A DNA stretch of 39,798 nt from an uncultured Treponema sp. (lineage in GTDB: Bacteria; Spirochaetota; Spirochaetia; Treponematales; Treponemataceae), in assembly GCA_905372265.1 (NCBI GenBank), contig CAJPOL010000004.1:1-39798 (forward strand), read 5' to 3'. Positions within the stretch are counted from its first letter, which is position 1. Each line of letters opens with the position of its first letter. The notes below the pieces were generated by a model that worked only from the letters and a program-made list of their open reading frames with translations, was not told the DNA's origin and made no database searches. Below are positions 16,313 through 25,566 of this stretch, one piece after another. The position numbers and the translations under genes are program-made.

Positions 16313-17253
16313 TAGTAAGCGGCGCGAATAATTTTTTTACCGTCCGTACCGGAGATGAAAAAGTTATACGCTGCTCAATTAAAGGAAAAAAACTGAAAGA
16401 CCTACGCGGCGTTTACAATCCGCTGGCGCCCGGAGACAAAGTTGAACTGGAATACGATCCGATTGCCCCTCATCAGGGACAAATAACCGCTCTTATCCCG
16501 CGTCGGAACGGATTTTTCCGCTGGAATCAGAAAACACGGAGGCCTCAGCTTCTGGCAGCAAACCTCGATTTACTCATATGCGTTACGACCCCGGCCAATC
16601 CTCCGTTCAGACCGCGTTTTATCGATCGCGTACTGGTGCAAGCGGCTTGCGGGGAAATTCCCGTTCTGATCGTTCTCAACAAAACCGATTTAGGAATACC
16701 TGAGTCTGTACGGGAACGGCTGCACAGCTGGCAGCAGATCGGAGCCTCTGTATGCGAAGTTTCTGCAAAAACGGGTGATGGCCTTGAAGCTCTTGCCGGA
16801 ATACTGAATGGTAAAATCTGCGCTGTCATGGGACAATCGGGCGTCGGCAAATCCACATTGTTAAACGCGCTCGATCCGCGTCTCCGGCTCAAAACAGCAG
16901 ATATTTCTTTTAAATACGACCGCGGCATCCATACCACTACGCAAGGGGTACTCTTCTCGCTCACCTTTACCGGGAAAAACGGAGCAGCGATACCGCTGAC
17001 AATCATTGATACGCCCGGTATTCGGCATTTTGCACTGTGGGGAATTAAACCGGAAGAAGCAATTTTTTATTTCCCTGAAATGGAACAGTTGGCGGTACAG
17101 TGCAGTTTCGGCCGCTCCTGCTCTCATCTGCATGAACGGGGCTGCAAGGTACGTGAGGCCCTGGAGGCAGGCCTCATTCACCCCGACCGTTATGAAAGCT
17201 GGCGGTCGATACGGGAGGAACTGGAGCAGCTGACCGCAGAGGACTATACATGA
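16300..17253 (+). CDS. rsgA: Ribosome small-subunit GTPase RsgA
   Basis: 317 residues. RsgA is a circularly permuted GTPase that checks late 30S assembly. An N-terminal OB-fold (about 1-70) is followed by motifs in permuted order: G4 NKTD (127-130), SAK (155-157), P-loop GQSGVGKS (178-185) and DTPG (237-240). The C-terminal zinc site is C268, C274, H276, C282. The ATG at 16300 is chosen over the ATG at 16282 because GGGAG lies 6 nt before it and the protein then begins exactly with the OB strand MQGLIVSG. It overlaps the murI 3' end, and its stop overlaps the mutS2 start (ATGA). Confidence 0.95.
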   Translation: MQGLIVSGANNFFTVRTGDEKVIRCSIKGKKLKDLRGVYNPLAPGDKVELEYDPIAPHQGQITALIPRRNGFFRWNQKTRRPQLLAANLDLLICVTTPANPPFRPRFIDRVLVQAACGEIPVLIVLNKTDLGIPESVRERLHSWQQIGASVCEVSAKTGDGLEALAGILNGKICAVMGQSGVGKSTLLNALDPRLRLKTADISFKYDRGIHTTTQGVLFSLTFTGKNGAAIPLTIIDTPGIRHFALWGIKPEEAIFYFPEMEQLAVQCSFGRSCSHLHERGCKVREALEAGLIHPDRYESWRSIREELEQLTAEDYT

Positions 17254-19628
17254 ATGCACACACCTTAGAGGTTTTGGAATTTTCCCGCATTGCGGAAATA
17301 ATCGCTGCACGGTGCAGCTGCGAGGAAGCGCAGACGCACTGCGTAAACAAGCGTCCATCCGCCTGCAAAGAAACCGTTATGACAGCAAAGGCTCTCGGCA
17401 GCGATATGCTCAGACTGCTGCAAACCGATACCCCGCCGCGCATCAAAAACCGCCCGCCCCTTTATCCGGCGCTCAAACAGCTCCATACCGCCGGATGCAG
17501 CTTAGGCATAGAAGACCTCTATGCCGTAGGGCTGACCGCGCTGCACACTGAGGAGCTGAACAACTGGGCGCTGCAGCAAGACGCTGCCGATACGCCCGTA
17601 TGCGCGCTTATCCGCGGCATGCCGTCCTTACAGCGCATTCAAACAGCAGTTTTTTCATTTATAGACAAGAACGGAGAACTACGGGATATTCCATCGCTTA
17701 CAGCATTGAAAAAAAGAGCGCGGCATATTGAAGCTGATATAGAAAAAACAATACGGGCGTTCTGTACGGAAGATGCAACGCGCGGAATGCTGCAAACGCC
17801 TGCGCCGGTGCTCCGTAACGGCCGGCAGGTGATTGCAGTCCGTTCCAACTTTAAAGGCCGCATTAAAGGAATCATACATGAGTATTCGCAATCGGGACAA
17901 AGCTTCTACCTTGAACCTGACAGCATTGTCATAAAAAACAATGAACTGGTGCGGGCGCAGGCTGAGTATGAACAAGAGCTGCACCGTTTATTACAGCACG
18001 TCAGCGCTGCCATTGCGGAGGAATGCGCCGCGCTTGAAACGGCTCACCGCATACTGCTGGAGCTGGATTGCGCTCAAGCGGCAGCCCTATGGGCAAAAGA
18101 AGCGGGCGGCGTATTCGTATCGAATGAAGGGGAAAGCCGATCATTGTATCTCCATGGGGCACGGCATCCGCTGCTCGGAGATCATGCCGTTCCTATTGAT
18201 GTGCAGTTAAACGATTCTGAGCGGATATTGATTATCACGGGGCCGAATACCGGCGGAAAAACCGTCAGCCTCAAGACAGCGGCGCTTTTTGTACTGCTTA
18301 ATCAGACCGGCTGGCCGGTACTCGCAGGTGAACGCACCCGCCTACCGTTTTTCCGCTTTGTCGGCTGTGCAATCGGGGACGAACAGTCGCTTGACCGCTC
18401 ATTATCGACGTTTTCCGCCTATATGCGCACCGTTGCGGAGCTGTTATCCAATGCAGATTCTGAAAGCCTCATCATTTTGGATGAGCTTGGCAGCGGAACC
18501 GACCCGCAAGAGGGCGGCGCACTTGCAATGGCTATCTTGGACGAACTTGCAGCCTCAGGCGCATGGGTTTTTGTAACCAGTCATCACGGCGTATTGAAAA
18601 ACTACGCGTACCGGAAAAACAGCTGCGTCAATGCCTCCGTTGCTTTCGACGAACACACGCTGCAGCCCGCTTACCGCATCATTATGGGCATTCCGGGAGA
18701 AAGCCATGCCATCGATATTGCAGAAAAAAACGGAATCAAAAGCAATATCATTAACGCCGCCCGCTCCTATATTGCGGATAACTCCGCCGATGCGGCGGCG
18801 CTGATAAAAGGGCTGATGGAAAAACACGAAAAACTGGAGCTTGCCGGACGGAAGCAGGCGGAAGCCGAAAAAGCTTTGACGGAAAAACAGCGCCGCTGCG
18901 ATTTAACCGCATTAAAGCTCCGCCAGCACGAGCTCACCCTCCGCTCGCAGGGCTATAAGCGCCTCAACGACTTATTTGAACAAAAGCGCAACGCAATAGA
19001 AAACCTCATACGGGATATTCAAGAAAATGGGCTTACGCACGAGAAAACCGCCGCATTCAAGCAGTTCTTTGCGGATTTTCAGCAAACCCTTACTGATGAG
19101 CATGACCAAATCATAACTGAGGAACGCGATATAGCGGCTATCCGGCGGCAAGAGCACACGGAAACAACACACGGGGAACTTACGGAGGGGCTTAAAGTAT
19201 TTATACCGCATCTCCGCCGCCGCGGCATCATCATACGGAAAGAGAAAAAGAAATGGCTTGTTGCTATGGATACGCTTAAAATGGTCTTTTCCGCCGATCA
19301 AATTGAAACGCTTGATATGTCCCTATCAGCTGAACAAAATCCGCCCCGCGTACTGGTTGAAACAGAGCTGCAAAACACAGGCAGGCCGCAAGTGGAATTG
19401 CGGATTATCGGAATGCGGCTTGATGAGGCGGAAAAGAGCCTTCAAACCCAGCTTGATTTAGCCGTTATGCACAATATGCGGGAGTTTTCGGTAGTACACG
19501 GGAAAGGGAATGGTATATTACAAACGATGGTACAGGAAAAACTTGCCAACGCGCCGTATGTGGCCGATTTCTTTTTTGCACGTCCCGAAGACGGCGGCAG
19601 CGGTAAGACCATTGTGCACTTGCGGTAA
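17250..19628 (+). CDS. mutS2: MutS2-family ATPase/endonuclease
   Basis: 792 residues, full length. MutS2 resembles the mismatch-repair ATPase core but acts in suppressing recombination and rescuing collided ribosomes, depending on species. The region 1-320 is the clamp/lever-like helical part. The ABC ATPase core has Walker A GPNTGGKT (331-338), the DEQSLDRSLSTFSAYM signature and Walker B LIILDELGSGTDPQEG. A coiled coil follows (about 520-640). The last ~80 residues are the Smr nuclease domain with ELRIIGMRLDEAE and HGKGNGILQ. In Smr domains the first motif is usually LDLRG; here it is LRIIGMR, a small divergence. Start and rsgA stop overlap by ATGA. Confidence 0.95.
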   Translation: MNAHTLEVLEFSRIAEIIAARCSCEEAQTHCVNKRPSACKETVMTAKALGSDMLRLLQTDTPPRIKNRPPLYPALKQLHTAGCSLGIEDLYAVGLTALHTEELNNWALQQDAADTPVCALIRGMPSLQRIQTAVFSFIDKNGELRDIPSLTALKKRARHIEADIEKTIRAFCTEDATRGMLQTPAPVLRNGRQVIAVRSNFKGRIKGIIHEYSQSGQSFYLEPDSIVIKNNELVRAQAEYEQELHRLLQHVSAAIAEECAALETAHRILLELDCAQAAALWAKEAGGVFVSNEGESRSLYLHGARHPLLGDHAVPIDVQLNDSERILIITGPNTGGKTVSLKTAALFVLLNQTGWPVLAGERTRLPFFRFVGCAIGDEQSLDRSLSTFSAYMRTVAELLSNADSESLIILDELGSGTDPQEGGALAMAILDELAASGAWVFVTSHHGVLKNYAYRKNSCVNASVAFDEHTLQPAYRIIMGIPGESHAIDIAEKNGIKSNIINAARSYIADNSADAAALIKGLMEKHEKLELAGRKQAEAEKALTEKQRRCDLTALKLRQHELTLRSQGYKRLNDLFEQKRNAIENLIRDIQENGLTHEKTAAFKQFFADFQQTLTDEHDQIITEERDIAAIRRQEHTETTHGELTEGLKVFIPHLRRRGIIIRKEKKKWLVAMDTLKMVFSADQIETLDMSLSAEQNPPRVLVETELQNTGRPQVELRIIGMRLDEAEKSLQTQLDLAVMHNMREFSVVHGKGNGILQTMVQEKLANAPYVADFFFARPEDGGSGKTIVHLR

Positions 19629-19638
19629 GAGCAATGCC

Positions 19639-21834
19639 TTACGCCGGAGCGCGGCGTACAATACTGAGAATGGTTAAATCATCGTATTGAATATCTTCTT
19701 TCATGTGCCGGTAGTAAAAATATTCATCATAAATAGGATGAGGTTCCTTATCGCTGCAATACATATCGTACTGTAAAAAATATTGACGTAAAAACGTATC
19801 GACCTTCTTATCAACTTGCACATAATCGAACGAATGTACATCGTTATCTTTATACATTCTGAATACTTTTTCAACGGAAATGAGCGCCAGCACGGCATCT
19901 TCAATGGTACCGTTACACTCCGAAAAATCAAAATCCAGCTGCTCATACATAATATCCGTTTGCCGTTTTTTTAGACTGAATTTTTTATGCGTTAATACAG
20001 CTTCGATAATCGCTTCCATACGCTCATTCCCCAACTCCTCGCTTTCGCCTCCGATAAGATGAGCTGCCGAATCCTCCGGTTCCTGTACCGGCGCATTTTT
20101 TCCCCGTACTTCTCCGCTCCGTAATTTCCGTTTTGATTCTTCAATACCATCCGTATACAAAAAGAGGATGTCCCCATAATTTAAATGCAGCTTTTCGGTA
20201 GGAAACCCGCCTTTTAAGTTGACCAGCTCGGAAGAGAATGCTCCTGCTGCGGAAGTAGAGCGGAGTACATGACTTTTTAGCCGTTTTTCCTGCTTATCAT
20301 AGATATGTACGATATTATCGCCTGCATTACAGAAATAAGCATCCCCCGAACGCATATTGATAATACAGAGGCTGAACGCTGCAAAACGCCCGACAAAACC
20401 ATGCGACTCAATGACATCATTAATTTGAACGACAATATGGTTCAGATTATAACCATCCGTCTCATACTGCCAATTCTGAAAATAACTTTGGAAAAGCGTC
20501 GCTACTTCCACCATAATGAGCGCTGCTGGCACACCTTTGCCTGCAACATCGCATTTTATAACCGCATAATGATATGCGTCGAGCTTGATATAATCAAAAT
20601 AATCTCCCGAAACCCCATGAGCGCCTTCATAATAGCCGAAAAACTCCGAATAGCTATCCCGATAGCTTCCTGTTGTCAGCTTTCGTCCGGATGAACCGGA
20701 ATCAAGCGGAATAAACATCTTCTGAATTTCTTTGCCGACTTTTAAATCTTTAGAGAGCGTTGCTGCTGCTGCCAATTTTTCGGTCATATCATTTATGGTA
20801 GAACCGAGCATACCGAATTCATCTTTCGACTTAATAACAACGGATTTTCCGGCTAACATTTCTTTATCATCGGTATCGCGGATCATCGCAACATGTGCGG
20901 CGAGCAGTCCAATCGGTCTTACAACAAGAGCGCTCAAAAACCATGCGCTAAAGATTCCGATGAGCATAGTAATAAGAGAAACCTTAACAATAAGCCGGAT
21001 AATTGCAGCCCGCTGTCCGTCAATAGTATCGATAAGTTTTTCTATAGTAATATTGACAAACAAAATACCTTGCACATAATGTTCAGGATCCTGCGGATTG
21101 TAAAAAATAATCGGCTTATAAAAAAGATATTCGGGATGTTCGCGCGAAAAAATCCGAGCGTCATAATCGGGATATGAACCGATTCCCTGCTCCGCAAGAT
21201 CGGCAAGCTGCGTTTGCAGCTTAGTCTCCATTTGCCGGATCAAAGTTTGAAGCTCTTTCTGCCGTCTAACCGCTTCCATATAAGTGAGGTCCAAGCCCGC
21301 CATCTCATGTGTTAATCCCTGTATAGTCAAGGAATATTGCTGCACAATCATAGACGCCTCACTGTTGATACAGTTGAGCTTATGCAGTATATCGTCCATA
21401 CCGATTGGGCAAAAACGGGAAAGACCTTTCATATAATTATTGGTATTAATTACTTTGCTGATTTCGGCATAATCCGAAGCTAAAATATAATCGATACTCT
21501 CCTTATCGGAATTGGGGCTTTTACCGGTAATAACAATAAATTTTGCTTCATCGAGAGCGCCTCTGTTCAGCAACAACAGGTCTAAATCATTTTTATCGTT
21601 ATTTTTAAAGAGATTATGCGCGCTTAATTCCAAATTATCCAAAAGAACTTTTGTCCGCAAAAACAAACCATGCGCCAAAAGATCCGTATACGGTTTTTGT
21701 AAAGCAATCGACAGCGGAATACTAAGACAGAGAATAGCGGTAAGCAAAAGTATGATAACTATAATAACAAATTTAAACCGCACACTATTTATTAATCTTA
21801 CTGAAAACCCCTGCTTCTTTTTGTTGGTTTCCAT
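19639..21834 (-). CDS. Membrane sensor protein phosphatase (HAMP + SpoIIE-type PP2C)
   Basis: 731 residues from the ATG at 21834, which has AAGGAG 6-7 nt upstream; a longer frame from 21897 is rejected. Layout: cytosolic tail, transmembrane helix 1 (about 21-44), an external sensor region with a coiled coil (about 45-275), helix 2 (278-304), HAMP linker (about 302-355), then a SpoIIE/RsbU-type PP2C domain (about 360-600). Phosphatase metal motifs are GVSGDYFDY (407-415), KCDVAGKGVPAALIM and LFLYTDGIEES. A charged C-terminal extension of about 130 residues follows. Such proteins dephosphorylate anti-sigma-antagonist (STAS) partners in response to a signal. No STAS or RsbW gene is adjacent, so the partner is unknown. 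The gene is convergent with mutS2, with 10 bp between stops. Confidence 0.88.
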   Translation of the reverse strand: METNKKKQGFSVRLINSVRFKFVIIVIILLLTAILCLSIPLSIALQKPYTDLLAHGLFLRTKVLLDNLELSAHNLFKNNDKNDLDLLLLNRGALDEAKFIVITGKSPNSDKESIDYILASDYAEISKVINTNNYMKGLSRFCPIGMDDILHKLNCINSEASMIVQQYSLTIQGLTHEMAGLDLTYMEAVRRQKELQTLIRQMETKLQTQLADLAEQGIGSYPDYDARIFSREHPEYLFYKPIIFYNPQDPEHYVQGILFVNITIEKLIDTIDGQRAAIIRLIVKVSLITMLIGIFSAWFLSALVVRPIGLLAAHVAMIRDTDDKEMLAGKSVVIKSKDEFGMLGSTINDMTEKLAAAATLSKDLKVGKEIQKMFIPLDSGSSGRKLTTGSYRDSYSEFFGYYEGAHGVSGDYFDYIKLDAYHYAVIKCDVAGKGVPAALIMVEVATLFQSYFQNWQYETDGYNLNHIVVQINDVIESHGFVGRFAAFSLCIINMRSGDAYFCNAGDNIVHIYDKQEKRLKSHVLRSTSAAGAFSSELVNLKGGFPTEKLHLNYGDILFLYTDGIEESKRKLRSGEVRGKNAPVQEPEDSAAHLIGGESEELGNERMEAIIEAVLTHKKFSLKKRQTDIMYEQLDFDFSECNGTIEDAVLALISVEKVFRMYKDNDVHSFDYVQVDKKVDTFLRQYFLQYDMYCSDKEPHPIYDEYFYYRHMKEDIQYDDLTILSIVRRAPA

Positions 21835-21929
21835 ATTGTCTCCTTGCTGCAGATTGCTTTTTCTACTTTTCTTCGGAACTATAATATAAATCCGCAATTA
21901 ACGTAAGGGGGTAATTATTTTGGGCGTTC

Positions 21930-22069
21930 CGGTTTCCGCTTTCCAATACGAATAGCGGAAACCGTCGGGCTTTACGCTTGTAGCTTTTTGCCGTGTTTGT
22001 ATCATTTCAGCAGTGTTTCTCCTCACGTCGAAAACTGCATTTGATACCTCGTAACAGCAAAAAGGCTAC
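21930..22069 (-). other. Highly structured intergenic block after the dCMP deaminase gene
   Basis: Two sets of inverted repeats fill this gene-free stretch. CGGTTTCCGCT (21930-21940) pairs perfectly with AGCGGAAACCG (21954-21964). Next, GTAGCTTTTTGC (21980-21991) pairs with GCAAAAAGGCTAC (22057-22069) apart from one bulge. Nested inside are GTATCA/TGATAC and GCAGTGTTT/AAAACTGC. On the minus strand it lies downstream of the dCMP deaminase stop and upstream of the phosphatase gene. It could be a transcript-end structure, a small RNA or an intergenic repeat. A 78-codon frame over it on the plus strand has no protein character. Confidence 0.45.
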
Positions 22070-22132
22070 CGCTGCAATCCCTAACGCGTATCATCGCATT
22101 ACCAAGGACAGCCGGAAGCTGACGTTTCTCTT

Positions 22133-22621
22133 TTATTGTTCGCTGTATTGTTCTACCGAATCGCTTAAATGTTCAATTATGACCCCTGCCTGCTTGAAAA
22201 GCTCCAAAGAATCGGCGCAATCATGGTAGCGCTTTTCGGCTATCACCCGTTTGATACCGCAGTTAATAATCAGCATAGCGCAGGTGCGGCATGGAGTCAT
22301 TTTGCAGTAGAGCGTAGCGCCGTCGATACTAATGCCCCGCTTTGCTGCCTGACAAATAGCATTTTGTTCCGCATGAACGGTGCGTACACAGTGCTGACTT
22401 ACCGAACCGTCTTCATGCTGTACTTTCTTAAACTGATGTCCGGCGTCATCGCAGTGCGGTAATCCCCGCGGCGCTCCGACATAGCCGGTTACTAACAGCT
22501 GGTTATCGCGGGCAATAACACACCCTGACCGTCCCCGATCGCACGTTGCGCGTTTTGCAATTGTGCGGCACACTTCCATAAAATATTCATCCCATGTCGG
22601 GCGGATATAGTGTTCTGCCAT
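22133..22621 (-). CDS. dCMP deaminase
   Basis: 162 residues from the ATG at 22621, which has AGGAG 6-7 nt upstream; a start at 22645 would add 8 residues without a ribosome binding site. The zinc enzyme converts dCMP to dUMP, supplying thymidylate synthesis. The zinc site is H83-A-E85 (HAEQNAI) with C111 and C114 (TPCRTC). The extra N-terminal CVIARDNQLLVTGYVGAPRGLPHC segment, with its Cys and His residues, is typical of the ComEB/dCMP deaminase branch. It follows the PBP gene by 54 bp on the same strand and is probably in its operon. Confidence 0.92.
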   Translation of the reverse strand: MAEHYIRPTWDEYFMEVCRTIAKRATCDRGRSGCVIARDNQLLVTGYVGAPRGLPHCDDAGHQFKKVQHEDGSVSQHCVRTVHAEQNAICQAAKRGISIDGATLYCKMTPCRTCAMLIINCGIKRVIAEKRYHDCADSLELFKQAGVIIEHLSDSVEQYSEQ

Positions 22622-22675
22622 GGTATTCTCCTGCATTATGCACACTCCGGTTTCAGCGTGAAGAGCAGCGCCCTC

Positions 22676-25441
22676 TTATAGCCACGGATTGATATCTTCT
22701 TCATCCTGAATAACGCCATTGCTTTTCTTTTTTCTTGGCTTTGGAGCGGGCTTTTGCTCTTCCGTTGCATTACCGGAGGTATCAGGCTTCTCATCCGAGT
22801 CCTCTGAATCGTCTTTCGTACCTTCAGCTGCAGCGCCGCTATCTGTATTTTGAGGCGGTTCTGCCTGACCGGCAGGAGCAGGCATCCTCATATCTTCACT
22901 ATCAAAATCTTGCAATGGAAAACCGGTAGGGTTTTCATCTTCAATATAGGAAGACGATGCGTTCTTACCCGTACTGGGCTCAGGATCTTCAAAAATCCGC
23001 GGATCAAGAAATACTCCGGTATCGGGTATGGTAACAGGCGTTTGGCCAGCGCTATAGCTGCTGGTACGCAGCCGGTCTTTTGCAATTTCTGAGAGCACAC
23101 CGCTTGCCTCGTGATAACGGCATGCCTGAGCAGGCGCCGTACCGCTTAAAAAATAGAGAAATACGCTTCCCTCATCGCAGCGCTCCGTCTGCAGCAATCC
23201 CGATTTTGCGCAAACCGTTGCGGAAGTAATGCCTGTTTCGGGACGGATAAAACTCCTATACGGTTTATCTTCATGGATGGCTTGCATAAAATTTGCCCAT
23301 GGCGGCCCAGCCAGAGCTGCACCGGTATTATCCAAACCGAGCGACCGCCCGCCTCTGTCATAACCGAACCAGACAGCCGCAGTGTAATACGGCGAATAGC
23401 CGATTGTCCATGCATCCGACCAGTTTTGCGTAGTACCGGTCTTACCGGCAATAGGCATGGTAAAGGACTTTCCTGTTTTCTTATCCTTATATTTAAATTT
23501 TTTTCCATAATCGGCAGCCAGCGTCAGCGTTCCGGCAGTAATGGTGTGCTGCATCATTGATGTCATAATGTACGCATTCTGAGGACTGATGACTTGCATT
23601 GCCTTACCTTTTCGGCGCTGTTCAAGACGGAGCTCCCGTTCAGGATCCAGCACAATGGACCCGTTGCGGTTCTCCACCGTCCTGATAGCAATCGGATCAA
23701 CCCGCCGCCCCTCATTGGCAAAGCAGGCGAATGCTTTTGCCATCTGAACCGGAGAAACGCTGATAACACCGAGCGCAAGCGGATAAAGGCGGGGAAAGGT
23801 TTGCGCAATCTCTTCCCGATCGGTTATTCCTAAAAGGGCGGCTGCGCGGTTGATAGCGGCGTCAAATCCGATTGTGTCCAGTACCTTGATTGCCGGAATA
23901 TTAAGCGATTGGGCCAGCGCCCGCCATGCTAATACCGTGCCTTTCCACTGACCGCCATAGTTATTGGGAATGTACGGCACCCCGCTCTGATTGTTAAACA
24001 CTTGCGGAACATCTTCTAAAACAGTTGCCGGCGTGATACGTTTTGTATCGATAGCCGCTGAGTAAACAAGCGGTTTAAAGGCGCTGCCCGGCTGGAGTAA
24101 CCCCTGTGTGGCACGGATGATTTGATTGGTTTCATCAAACTTACTTCCGCCTACCAGAGCCGTAATGTAGCCGGTATTGTTTTCAAGACAGATCAGCGTT
24201 CCTTCAACTACTTTCTTTGAAAGCTCATCCTGTACTTGTACGGTGCTCTTGGTACTAACTATTTTAAGACCGTTTAATCCGCACAACATTGCCGCCATAT
24301 CAATAACGGGATTTAAGGTATTGCGGTAGTAGTTCAATGTTTTCGCCTGCACCCGCTCCGAATCCATGTGGAGCGCAGGAATATTGAATGCGAGCGAGAT
24401 AAGGGTTGTGATATTGCTGTAAAGCTCATTTTGTGAAAAACGGTACGACCGTGTATTTTTTACCCGCGTGTTTGCAATTTTAATATATTCACCGATTTCT
24501 TTTTCCGCAGCGGCTTGATGGCGTAAATCGCAGGTTGTATGAACAACATAGCCGTCCGAATAAAAATCCATTGTACCGTACATCATTTTTTCCAGCTGAC
24601 GGCGTACATATTCCGAAAACCAGCGGGCTTTATCCTCTCGGTTAAACCATGCAGAAGATTTTGTACGGGTATAATCGAAATGCGCCCAGTAGTCGTCAAA
24701 GGAAAGCTCTTTTTCCTTTTGCGTCAAATAGCCTAAACGCACCATCTCGTCAAGAACATACGCTTGCCTCTCCTGCGCTACGTTCGGATGTTCAAACGGA
24801 TTGTAATGAGCCGGGTTTGACAGCTGGATAACGAGGAGCGCTGCTTCCGCCGGTGTTATCTCCGTTACAGGATGCCCGAAATAGAAACGGCACGCGGCGC
24901 TGACGCCATACGTACCATCGCCGAAGTATACTTTATTCAGATAGAGTTCAAGAATTTCATCTTTTGAATAGCGGCGTTCCATCTGTACCGCCCACCATAG
25001 TTCTATCAGTTTCCGCTGTACACGCATATCGCTTCGGTCGCAATAGAGCAGCCCTGCAATTTGCTGCGTGATGGTACTGCCGCCGCCGAGAGATTTTCGG
25101 GTCAGCTTTCCGATAACAGCTCTGACAATTGATTTCAGTGTAAAGCCGCGGTGCCGGTAAAAACTCCGGTCTTCGCGTACCATTAATGCGTCAATGAGCG
25201 TTTGAGGAATATGTTCAAACTTGACGATTTCACGCTTTTCATTAGAAGAAAATTCGGTGATGAGGTCTCCGCGTATATCCAAAATCCTTGTCGGTAAGTC
25301 AGGGGTAAAAGCGGTAAACTGTTCACTTTCTTTTATCGTTACTGTTTTGGCGAGCAAATATCCGAGCGTCCCCGCGCCTAACACAAGGACGGTAAACATA
25401 AAAACAATATAAAGATATAAAGCAATACCGTATCTGCGCAT
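22676..25441 (-). CDS. mrcA: Class A penicillin-binding protein (PBP1A-like)
   Basis: 921 residues from the ATG at 25441. It polymerises and cross-links peptidoglycan on the outer face of the inner membrane. One N-terminal transmembrane helix (about 5-31) precedes the GT51 glycosyltransferase domain, with catalytic Glu90 in VREDRSFYRHRGF and GGGSTITQQ (120-128). The transpeptidase domain has S453-x-x-K456 (GSAFKP), SLN (512-514) and KTG (667-669, KTGTTQNWSDAW). The last ~110 residues are disordered, rich in Asp, Glu, Pro, Ser and Lys, ending in a basic PKPRKKK patch. An in-frame start 54 nt upstream lies before the -10 box and is rejected. No Shine-Dalgarno; probably leaderless. Confidence 0.95.
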   Translation of the reverse strand: MRRYGIALYLYIVFMFTVLVLGAGTLGYLLAKTVTIKESEQFTAFTPDLPTRILDIRGDLITEFSSNEKREIVKFEHIPQTLIDALMVREDRSFYRHRGFTLKSIVRAVIGKLTRKSLGGGSTITQQIAGLLYCDRSDMRVQRKLIELWWAVQMERRYSKDEILELYLNKVYFGDGTYGVSAACRFYFGHPVTEITPAEAALLVIQLSNPAHYNPFEHPNVAQERQAYVLDEMVRLGYLTQKEKELSFDDYWAHFDYTRTKSSAWFNREDKARWFSEYVRRQLEKMMYGTMDFYSDGYVVHTTCDLRHQAAAEKEIGEYIKIANTRVKNTRSYRFSQNELYSNITTLISLAFNIPALHMDSERVQAKTLNYYRNTLNPVIDMAAMLCGLNGLKIVSTKSTVQVQDELSKKVVEGTLICLENNTGYITALVGGSKFDETNQIIRATQGLLQPGSAFKPLVYSAAIDTKRITPATVLEDVPQVFNNQSGVPYIPNNYGGQWKGTVLAWRALAQSLNIPAIKVLDTIGFDAAINRAAALLGITDREEIAQTFPRLYPLALGVISVSPVQMAKAFACFANEGRRVDPIAIRTVENRNGSIVLDPERELRLEQRRKGKAMQVISPQNAYIMTSMMQHTITAGTLTLAADYGKKFKYKDKKTGKSFTMPIAGKTGTTQNWSDAWTIGYSPYYTAAVWFGYDRGGRSLGLDNTGAALAGPPWANFMQAIHEDKPYRSFIRPETGITSATVCAKSGLLQTERCDEGSVFLYFLSGTAPAQACRYHEASGVLSEIAKDRLRTSSYSAGQTPVTIPDTGVFLDPRIFEDPEPSTGKNASSSYIEDENPTGFPLQDFDSEDMRMPAPAGQAEPPQNTDSGAAAEGTKDDSEDSDEKPDTSGNATEEQKPAPKPRKKKSNGVIQDEEDINPWL

Positions 25442-25447
25442 ATTTCG

Positions 25448-25453
25448 ATTATA
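25448..25453 (-). promoter_or_regulatory. -10 box of mrcA, 6 nt before the ATG
   Basis: TATAAT on the minus strand at 25448-25453, followed by CGAAAT and the ATG at 25441. A -35 box at the usual spacing is poor; TTGCAG lies 20 nt upstream. The promoter call therefore rests mainly on the perfect -10 box. Confidence 0.45.
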
Positions 25454-25531
25454 AGAACATAAAATCCTGTTTTCTGCAAGAGCGCATGAGAGCATCGGAT
25501 GTGTTTGACCTGCCGTATCGAAAAACGGCTC

Positions 25532-25560
25532 TTGTATAAGGGGACGGCATCTTATATACT
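25532..25560 (+). promoter_or_regulatory. Promoter of the PHP phosphatase gene, leaderless geometry
   Basis: TTGTAT (25532-25537), a 17-nt spacer and TATACT (25555-25560), then 6 nt (TTTACT) and the ATG at 25567. No ribosome binding site. The protein cannot start later, because the metal-binding HTHT motif begins at residue 6. Confidence 0.7.
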
Positions 25561-25566
25561 TTTACT

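Noticed and set aside
19640..19658. TACGCC/GGCGTA hairpin at the convergent mutS2/phosphatase ends as a terminator
   Set aside because: Only 6 bp, inside coding sequence and with no T-run.
21993..22229. 78-codon plus-strand frame over the structured intergenic block
   Set aside because: Runs through the inverted repeats and into the antisense of the dCMP deaminase gene; no start signal and no family.
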